In this document: piece after piece, positions 1 through 4,736 of the stretch
How the letters are laid out: every line of letters starts with the position of its first letter
Position numbering within the stretch: position 1 is the stretch's first letter
Assembly: GCA_038237055.1 (NCBI GenBank)
Contig: JBBRZD010000163.1
Location: 1-7,357 of the forward strand
DNA: 7,357 bases
Reading direction: 5' to 3'
From: Dokdonella_A sp038237055
Lineage (GTDB): Bacteria > Pseudomonadota > Gammaproteobacteria > Xanthomonadales > Rhodanobacteraceae
The notes under the pieces: model-generated
What the model saw: only the letters and a program-made list of their open reading frames with translations
What the model was told of the DNA's origin: nothing
Database searches by the model: none
Position numbers and translations under genes: made by a program

Positions 1-1191
1 CTGCTGCAACGGCTCGGTCAGCCGCCGGTGATCGGCGAGATGCTCGCGGGACTCGCGCTCGGACCGATCGTGTTCGGCGCGCTTGCACCACAATGGCACG
101 CCTGGGTTTTTCCGCACGCGGGGCTCGGCGGACTCGATGGATTGAGCCAGGTCGGGCTGGTGCTCTTCATGTTTGTCGTCGGCGCCGAATTGCGCGCACC
201 CAATGGCGCACGCGAGCGCATCGTCGCAGCCACATGGGTCGGCGTGCCTAGCGTGCTCGTACCGATGACGCTCGGCTTCGCCGTCGCGCCGGTCCTGCAT
301 CCGCATTACGCGCCGGCCGGTATCGGCCTCCTGCCGTTCTCGCTGTTCATCGCGGTGTCGATGGCGATCACCGCCTTTCCTGTGATGGCGCGCATCCTCA
401 AAGACCGCGGCCTCACGCACTTGCCGGCGGGTCAACTGTCCCTTGCAGCTGCCGCAATTGCTGACGTCGGCGCCTGGATCATGCTCGCGCTCGTCGTCGC
501 ACTCATCGGCGCGCATGGCGGCTGGCAAGGTTTCGCGCGTACCTGCATCGGACTGTGCGTGATGGGGGCTGTCGCGTTCAGTGTGCTGCGTCCGCTGGTT
601 GCGCGCATGCTCGCGCGCTACGCAACCGACGGCCGCCCCGGCGGCGCGGTGCTGAGCCTGCTGCTGATCGGCGCCTGCGCGATGGCCGCCGCGACCGACG
701 CGCTTGGCCTGCAAGCGGTGTTCGGTGCGTTTCTGTTCGGCGCCTGCCTGCCCCGTGACGACCGCGTGCTCGACACTCTGATCGAGCGCGTCGAGCACGT
801 CGCCGTGCTCGTGCTGATGCCGATTTTTTTTGTGCTCGCAGGCCTCAACACGACACCGTCTGCGTTTTTCGGCGCCGGCTGGGCGATGCTTGCGTTGATC
901 CTGCTCGTTGCCGTACTTGGAAAATTCCTCGGCGCCGGCATTGGCGCGCGCATTTCCGGCAGCAATTGGCGCGATGCGTGCGTGGTCGGCACGCTGATGA
1001 ACGCACGCGGCCTGATGGAGCTGATCGTGATGAAGGTCGGTCTCGACGCGGGCGTCATCGGTCCCGAGATCTTCACCATGCTGATGCTGATGGCAATCGC
1101 GACGACGCTGATGACGACTCCGATGCTGGCCGCGTTGATGAGATTCCGACGTGTGCCAGCGGCAAAGCCATCCATATCATCGCGGCGATAG
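1..1191 (+). CDS. Cation:proton antiporter, CPA2 family (5' end missing)
   Basis: This is an integral inner-membrane Na+/H+ or K+/H+ exchanger of the Na_H_Exchanger (PF00999) fold. The reading frame is open from base 1, so the gene starts upstream of the window and the ATG at 28 is internal. The visible 396 residues are almost entirely hydrophobic helices, roughly 11-12 of them. Family signatures seen are QPPVIGEMLAGLALGP (visible residues 6-21), LVLFMFVVGAEL, FPVMARILKDRGL, GAFLFGACLPR, and the late MNARGLMELIV segment. The tail ends soon after the last helix in a short basic stretch, with no RCK/TrkA-N domain, so it is closer to CHX/NapA-like exchangers than to full KefB/KefC. On the helix that normally carries the ion-binding Asp-Asp or Asn-Asp pair, the sequence reads AIADVGAW: the first acidic/amide position is Ala (codon 460-462) and the Asp (463-465) is kept. 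Ion specificity cannot be read from the sequence. The gene ends with TAG, convergent with the reductase gene. Confidence 0.9.
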   Translation: MLQRLGQPPVIGEMLAGLALGPIVFGALAPQWHAWVFPHAGLGGLDGLSQVGLVLFMFVVGAELRAPNGARERIVAATWVGVPSVLVPMTLGFAVAPVLHPHYAPAGIGLLPFSLFIAVSMAITAFPVMARILKDRGLTHLPAGQLSLAAAAIADVGAWIMLALVVALIGAHGGWQGFARTCIGLCVMGAVAFSVLRPLVARMLARYATDGRPGGAVLSLLLIGACAMAAATDALGLQAVFGAFLFGACLPRDDRVLDTLIERVEHVAVLVLMPIFFVLAGLNTTPSAFFGAGWAMLALILLVAVLGKFLGAGIGARISGSNWRDACVVGTLMNARGLMELIVMKVGLDAGVIGPEIFTMLMLMAIATTLMTTPMLAALMRFRRVPAAKPSISSRR

Positions 1192-1244
1192 CATTGCGCG
1201 CGCTGCAGAAATCAGCATCAGCCGTTACCAAGTCGATCGCACCC

Positions 1245-1970
1245 TTACCCCATGCCGCCGTTGACGCCGATGACCTGCCCGTTGACGTAGGCCGCCGCGT
1301 CGGAACACAGAAAGCACACCAGCGCGGCGACTTCATCGGGCGTGCCGGCACGGCCGGCGGGCACCAGTGCTTTTATCTGCGCGTCGTCGAAGGAATCGGC
1401 CGCCATGCGTCCCGCAATCACGCCGGGCGCGACGACATTCACGGTAATGCCGCGTGAAGCCATTTCGCGCGCAAGCGATTTGCTCGCGCCGTGCAGCGCC
1501 GACTTTGCCGCCGCGTAATTGACCTGGCCGCGATTGCCGAGCACGGCGGCGACCGAAGACACCGAAACGATGCGGCCCCAGCGCGCGCGCGCCATCGGCA
1601 GCAGCAGTGGCTGGGTCACGTGGAAGAAGCCGTGCAGCGACACATCGATGACGCGCCGCCATTGCTCCTCGCGCATGCCGGCCATCGGCGCGTCGTCGTG
1701 GATGCCGGCGTTGTGCACGAGTACCTGGATCGGGCCGCCTTCGAGCAGCGGTTCCAGCGCCGCGCGTGTCGCATCGCCATCGGTGAGATCGAACGCGATC
1801 GCGGTCGCGCGGCAACCGTCGGCATGGATCGCATCGACGACCGCCTGCGCGCGTTCGATGCCCGAATGCGCGTGCACGATCACGTCGCAGCCTTGTGCGG
1901 CGAGCCTGCGCGCGATCGCGCCGCCAATGTCACCACTGCCGCCGGTCACGAGTGCGCGTCGATTCACCAT
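1245..1970 (-). CDS. FabG-like 3-oxoacyl-ACP reductase (SDR family), aryl-polyene/xanthomonadin-type
   Basis: Predicted NADPH-dependent reduction of 3-oxoacyl-ACP to 3-hydroxyacyl-ACP in the cytoplasm. The product is 241 residues, close to the family's 240-250. Visible are the Rossmann cofactor motif TGGSGDIGG (9-17), HNAGI (86-90), catalytic Ser139 and the YAAAK motif (Tyr152, Lys156), plus APGVI after the active site. The fourth SDR tetrad residue, Asn110 in E. coli FabG (TNLSS), aligns with Ser111 here (VIDVSLHGFF). From memory, GIHDDAPMAGM and SLHGFFHVTQPLLLPM resemble the ketoreductases of aryl-polyene/xanthomonadin clusters rather than housekeeping FabG. I chose the ATG at 1970 because the Rossmann motif follows at once and GGTGGA lies 8 bases upstream; an in-frame GTG at 2021 would add 17 atypical residues. 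No ketosynthase, dehydratase or ACP gene is adjacent, so the gene looks isolated here. Its true acyl substrate is unknown. Confidence 0.88.
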   Translation of the reverse strand: MVNRRALVTGGSGDIGGAIARRLAAQGCDVIVHAHSGIERAQAVVDAIHADGCRATAIAFDLTDGDATRAALEPLLEGGPIQVLVHNAGIHDDAPMAGMREEQWRRVIDVSLHGFFHVTQPLLLPMARARWGRIVSVSSVAAVLGNRGQVNYAAAKSALHGASKSLAREMASRGITVNVVAPGVIAGRMAADSFDDAQIKALVPAGRAGTPDEVAALVCFLCSDAAAYVNGQVIGVNGGMG

Positions 1971-1978
1971 GGCGTGTT

Positions 1979-1984
1979 TCCACC
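1979..1984 (-). promoter_or_regulatory. Ribosome binding site supporting the fabG-like start at 1970
   Basis: Read on the minus strand this is GGTGGA, 8 bases before the ATG at 1970. It favours that ATG over the upstream in-frame GTG at 2021. Confidence 0.45.
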
Positions 1985-1995
1985 GGGGGAGGAGG
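1985..1995 (+). promoter_or_regulatory. Very strong Shine-Dalgarno-like sequence before a 9-codon ORF
   Basis: The plus strand reads GGGGGAGGAGG, with GGAGG units 4 and 7 bases before a double ATG at 2000/2003. It is the most SD-like plus-strand element I noticed between the antiporter and the sigma factor, and it does not serve the VOC ATG at 2060. Whether it is used is unknown; a purine run at this place could be chance. Confidence 0.35.
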
Positions 1996-1999
1996 CGCC

Positions 2000-2029
2000 A
2001 TGATGGCGGCTTTGGCGTCACTTGCGTAG
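2000..2029 (+). CDS. Possible 9-codon leader ORF upstream of the VOC gene
   Basis: The ATG at 2000 (or 2003) opens a short frame reading MMAALASLA and ends at TAG 2027-2029. It follows an unusually good SD and stops 30 bases before the VOC ATG at 2060, in the same frame. A translated leader of this kind could influence downstream initiation. The peptide has no diagnostic residues, and so short an ORF can arise by chance, so it is listed as possible only. Confidence 0.2.
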   Translation: MMAALASLA

Positions 2030-2059
2030 CCTGTGCGACCCGCCCGCCGGAATCCGGAC

Positions 2060-2452
2060 ATGTCGCAAACGCTCGCCGCCATCGCCGTCGTGATCCCCGA
2101 CTAGGACGAGGCGATCGCGTACTACACGCAGATACTCGGCTTCGAGCTCATCGAAGACAGCCCGCGCGAGCCCGGCAAACGCTGGGTGCTGGTCGCGCCG
2201 CCCGGATCGAAAGGTACACAGCTCCTGCTTGCGCGCGCGTCGACACCAGCGCAGCGCGAACGCATTGGCGATCAGACCGGTGGCCGCGTATTCCTGTTCC
2301 TGCATACCGACAATTTCTGGCGCGACCACGCCGCGTACAAGGCGCGCGGTGTCGAGTTCGTCGAGGCGCCGCGCGAGGAAAGTTATGCGACGGTGGTCGT
2401 GTTCAAGGATCGCTACGGCAATCGCTGGGACCTGATCCAGCCAAAAGCCTGA
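2060..2452 (+). pseudogene. VOC/glyoxalase-fold protein interrupted by in-frame TAG at codon 15
   Basis: The frame from ATG 2060 would give a 130-codon single-module VOC (glyoxalase/bleomycin-resistance/dioxygenase superfamily) protein, a usual length. Codons 1-14 read MSQTLAAIAVVIPD; codon 15 (2102-2104) is TAG; the frame then continues uninterrupted with DEAIAYYTQILGFEL to TGA at 2450. Relatives normally have Tyr here (the D-Y-D-E-A-I stretch), so TAC or TAT to TAG is a one-base change. After the stop the protein still looks well conserved: GKRWVLVAPPG, GGRVFLFLHTDNF, FKDRYGNRWDLIQP. Restart at GTG 2186 would give about 88 residues lacking the first strand, the first helix and part of the next strand of the fold, so it is unlikely to work alone. 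The His or Glu metal ligand common on the first VOC strand is not obvious (AAIAVV), so function is unassigned even if translated. Sequencing error, a recent null allele and amber suppression are all possible. Confidence 0.8.
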
Positions 2453-2464
2453 CGCGATCGCACG

Positions 2465-3220
2465 TCAGAAACGCAAGCCGACGGCAACGCGGGTCTGGTC
2501 GACGTGAGTGAAGTTCACCGCGCGCTCGCGCGCGAGCTTGCAGAACCATGCCCGGTAGTCGTATTCCAGCGCCAGTGCGGACCCGTGCACCATCACGCCG
2601 TCATCGGCAAGTCCGTGCTTGTAGGATGCATCCACGGTGAGGCGTGCCACGTCGCTTACGTGATACTTCAATAGCGCATGCGTGATGCGTTGCTGCGTGT
2701 GCAGACGATCGTCACGCACTTGGTACACGGAAATCTCGCCCTGCGGCAGCAGCGCCTTCGTGCCGAACCCGAGCGTGATCGCATCGTTCGGGTCGAAGTT
2801 GAGGTTGTAGTACGGGCGCAGGTTGGTGCGGCCGATGCCGACGATCGCATAGGTGTCGCCGCCGATATTTGCCTGCGCCGAGCCACCGAGGAATCCGCGC
2901 GTGGCCGCCTGTGCGGAGAGCTGCAGGCTGACGATGCCGAGTTCGGGATCGGCTTCGTAACCCGCTCGCGTCTGGCGGAAGTGCTGCTGGTCGGCGTACT
3001 GGCCGATCCAGACTTTCTGGTCGCCGATATTGCGGCGCACGTTCACGTCCCAGGCATCGTTGCCGTCGGAATTGGCGTACCACGCAGGCGTTAGCTTGAA
3101 CGGCGGGCCCTCCGTCTCCGGCTCGACGGCTTCCTGCGCATGGGCGAATCCGGCCAGCAGAAGGAGCGCCAAGCCGCATGGCAGCAGACACAAGGGAAAC
3201 GGGGCGGAGTGCATCGGCAT
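2465..3220 (-). CDS. Secreted protein, probable outer-membrane beta-barrel, function unknown
   Basis: I do not recognise a named family. The product is 251 residues from the ATG at 3220; the ATG at 3214 is an equally possible start two codons in. A Sec signal peptide is clear: a hydrophobic stretch at 10-26 (CLLPCGLALLLLAGF) and an AHA|QEA cleavage site after residue 28. The mature part alternates polar and apolar residues in short strands separated by turns rich in Asn, Gly and Asp (WYANSDGND, GDTYAIVGIGRTNL, AITLGFGTKALLP), and the protein ends in Phe within VAVGLRF. That is the usual C-terminal signature for BAM-dependent outer-membrane barrels. The size fits 8-12 strands. Longer in-frame starts up to 3370 would run through the divergent sigma-factor start and place the signal peptide internally, so they are rejected. 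The gene is divergent from the ECF sigma gene and convergent with the VOC gene 12 bases away. Confidence 0.78.
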   Translation of the reverse strand: MPMHSAPFPLCLLPCGLALLLLAGFAHAQEAVEPETEGPPFKLTPAWYANSDGNDAWDVNVRRNIGDQKVWIGQYADQQHFRQTRAGYEADPELGIVSLQLSAQAATRGFLGGSAQANIGGDTYAIVGIGRTNLRPYYNLNFDPNDAITLGFGTKALLPQGEISVYQVRDDRLHTQQRITHALLKYHVSDVARLTVDASYKHGLADDGVMVHGSALALEYDYRAWFCKLARERAVNFTHVDQTRVAVGLRF

Positions 3221-3249
3221 GGCGGCGGCTGTCCAGTTAGTCGCACAAC

Positions 3250-3277
3250 GAACTGCATCCTGCCCGATCGCGTGTGA
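3250..3277 (+). promoter_or_regulatory. Candidate ECF-type promoter for the sigma operon
   Basis: GAACTG (3250-3255) and GTGTGA (3272-3277) are separated by 16 bases. This resembles the GAAC-type -35 and GTC-type -10 of ECF sigma promoters and lies about 55 bases before the sigma-factor start, where autoregulation would be expected. The -10 match is partial. A small inverted pair, CAGTT (3234-3238) and AACTG (3251-3255), overlaps the -35. I saw no convincing sigma-70 promoter in the same 113-base gap on either strand. Confidence 0.3.
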
Positions 3278-3321
3278 TTTTCCCCGCGCCCGCGCGAATA
3301 ACGTTTCCGTAGCGCAAGATC

Positions 3322-3329
3322 GGAGGTGA
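3322..3329 (+). promoter_or_regulatory. Strong Shine-Dalgarno deciding the GTG start of the sigma factor
   Basis: GGAGGTGA is nearly a full anti-SD match. Its GGAGG core ends 7 bases before the GTG at 3334 and 13 bases before the ATG at 3340. This favours GTG 3334. A weaker GGAG at 3331-3334 sits 5 bases before ATG 3340, so that start remains possible. Confidence 0.6.
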
Positions 3330-3333
3330 CGGA

Positions 3334-3864
3334 GTGGATATGGTACAGGCCCGGATGACAACGGAATCAAGGCGCGAGCAGTTTCAGGCGTTACTTGAAC
3401 GCCATCGCGGCATCGTTTTCAAGGTGGCCAATACCTACTGCCGCCACGCCGAGGATCGACGCGACGTCAGTCAGGAGATCTGCGCGCAGGCATGGAAGGC
3501 GTTTCCGGCCTGGGATTCGGAACGCCCGTTTTCGACCTGGATGTACCGCATCGCGCTGAATGTCGCCATCTCGCATGCACGCGGCAACGCCGAGCGCATG
3601 CGTCTCGTCGCGCTCGACGACAACGAAGACGAACCGGCGCACGACGACGAGACAGCGCGCGAAGCCGATGAAGGCCTGCGTGCGCTGTACCACTGCATCG
3701 CGCAGCTCGACCCGCTGAATCGCGCGCTGCTGCTGCTCTATCTCGAGGAGAAAAGTCAGCGCGAAATCGCTGACATCCTCGGCCTCAGCGAAACCAACGT
3801 CGCGACCAAGATCGCCCGCCTCAAGCAACGCATCCGCAACGACATCAACCCGACCGGAACCTGA
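3334..3864 (+). CDS. RNA polymerase sigma factor, ECF (sigma-70 family)
   Basis: Cytoplasmic promoter-specificity subunit of 176 residues, typical for ECF sigmas. Region 2 spans about 15-85: RHRGIVFKVANTYCRHAEDR, then the core-binding DVSQEICAQAWKAF (44-57) and PFSTWMYRIALNVAISHAR (65-83), the -10 recognition helices. The linker at 92-112 is very acidic (DDNEDEPAHDDE). Region 4 spans about 115-170, with LDPLNRALLLLYLEEKSQ followed by the helix-turn-helix REIADILGLSETNVATKIARLKQR (143-166) for the -35. No extra C-terminal SnoaL-like or other domain is present. The GTG at 3334 is chosen for its strong SD; ATGs at 3340 and 3355 are alternatives. The gene is followed after 2 bases by a membrane-protein gene, so the two are almost certainly cotranscribed. 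The signal sensed and the regulon are not readable from this window. Confidence 0.93.
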   Translation: MDMVQARMTTESRREQFQALLERHRGIVFKVANTYCRHAEDRRDVSQEICAQAWKAFPAWDSERPFSTWMYRIALNVAISHARGNAERMRLVALDDNEDEPAHDDETAREADEGLRALYHCIAQLDPLNRALLLLYLEEKSQREIADILGLSETNVATKIARLKQRIRNDINPTGT

Positions 3865-3866
3865 TC

Positions 3867-4538
3867 ATGGAATCCATCATGGAACTCGACGACCTCAAAC
3901 TCGCCTGGCAAACGCTGGACCGCCGCCTGGAACAGCAGAACGCCCTGAATCTGCAACTGTTCAAGGACGGCCGACTGGACAAGTCACGCCGCGGACTGCG
4001 TCCGCTCGTATGGGGACAAGCCGTGCAAATGCTGATTGGCGTGCTCGGTGCGCTCTGGTTCGCGCCGTTCTGGATCGCGCACCTGCACGAGCTGCCGCTG
4101 CTGCTCGCCGGTCTGGTCATGCACGCGTACTGCATCGGCTTGATCGCGTTCGGCGCAGTGATGCAGGCGCGCATCGCACACATCGACTACGCCGCGCCGG
4201 TGCTGCAGATCCAGCATGAATTGCTGCGCCTGCGCCGCACCTATGTGATCGGCGGCATGCTGATCGGCTTGCCGTGGTGGTTCCTGTATGTGCCGCTGAC
4301 CATGGTGCTGGCGAAAATGGGCAGCAATGCAAACGTCTTCGACAACGCGCCCTCGTTTGTCTACATCAGCGTCGCCATCGGCGTCATCGGCATGCTGCTG
4401 ACCTGGATCCTGCATCGCTGGGCGAACCGCCCGAAACATGCCCGCATCGGACGCTGGCTTGACGACACCGCGGCCGGCACAAGCATCCGACGCGCGCAGG
4501 CTGCGGTCCATGGTCTCACGCGCTTCGAGCAGGAGTGA
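3867..4538 (+). CDS. Four-helix inner-membrane protein paired with ECF sigma factor, possible anti-sigma
   Basis: Unnamed family; 223 residues. The N-terminal about 45 residues are soluble, charged and helical (ELDDLKLAWQTLDRRLEQQ at 6-24) and end in a basic stretch (KSRRGLR, 39-45), which places the N-terminus in the cytoplasm. Four membrane helices follow at about 50-71, 76-98, 126-148 and 163-184, in two hairpins joined by a cytoplasmic loop (about 99-125) with basic RLRR, and a basic cytoplasmic tail. The start at ATG 3867 is 2 bases after the sigma stop, with GGAA 7 bases upstream; ATG 3879 (MELDDLK) is an alternative. I recall similar proteins sitting next to ECF sigma genes in Xanthomonadaceae. 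Tight coupling and topology suggest a role in controlling the sigma factor, with the N-terminal helix as the candidate sigma-binding part. There is no HxxxCxxC zinc anti-sigma motif, so this is inference from position. Confidence 0.85.
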   Translation: MESIMELDDLKLAWQTLDRRLEQQNALNLQLFKDGRLDKSRRGLRPLVWGQAVQMLIGVLGALWFAPFWIAHLHELPLLLAGLVMHAYCIGLIAFGAVMQARIAHIDYAAPVLQIQHELLRLRRTYVIGGMLIGLPWWFLYVPLTMVLAKMGSNANVFDNAPSFVYISVAIGVIGMLLTWILHRWANRPKHARIGRWLDDTAAGTSIRRAQAAVHGLTRFEQE

Positions 4539-4736
4539 CGGGCACCGGCGTCGCTCTCGCGGCGCCGAGCAAATTGCCGAGGACGAAGCCGCGCCAGCCA
4601 TCTTCAGTCGTTGCAGAGGCGGTCGCCGTGGCTCCATTGACTGCGCAGCCCGATACGCGCGTTTATTTCCCTCATGGCCCCGACCGCTGCAATTCGAATC
4701 GTCCACGAAGACGTTCCATTGGAGCAACGATGCGCG
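4539..4736. other. Convergent intergenic region, 198 bases
   Basis: This separates the sigma operon (+) from the 494-residue membrane-protein gene (-). Short open frames cross it on both strands, but none has a good ribosome site or a recognisable product. I see no convincing terminator hairpin with a T run; short GC-rich complementary pieces near 4550-4573 have long, mismatched loops. No repeat or RNA gene was seen. Confidence 0.5.

Noticed and set aside
1245..1970. Part of a complete aryl-polyene/xanthomonadin biosynthetic cluster
   Set aside because: Its neighbours are an antiporter and a VOC gene, and no ketosynthase, dehydratase, ACP or acyltransferase gene is present in the window.
2019..2021. 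GTG at 2021 as the start of the fabG-like gene
   Set aside because: It would add 17 residues not seen in FabG-like proteins. The ATG at 1970 has an SD-like GGTGGA and leads straight into the Rossmann motif.
2102..2104. Genome-wide amber reassignment as the explanation for the TAG in the VOC gene
   Set aside because: The antiporter gene ends naturally at TAG (1189-1191), and no other gene in the window contains an internal in-frame TAG.
1519..2511. 330-codon plus-strand open frame across the fabG-like and VOC region
   Set aside because: It is antisense to the well-supported reductase, has a low-complexity Ser/Arg/Ala composition typical of GC-rich shadow frames, and resembles no family.
3221..3370. 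N-terminal extension of the barrel protein up to 3370
   Set aside because: It would bury the signal peptide internally and overlap the start of the divergent sigma-factor gene. The ATG at 3220 gives a normal secreted protein.
4539..4736. Small protein gene or intrinsic terminator in the convergent gap
   Set aside because: The open frames lack ribosome sites and recognisable products, and candidate stems are short with mismatches and no T run.
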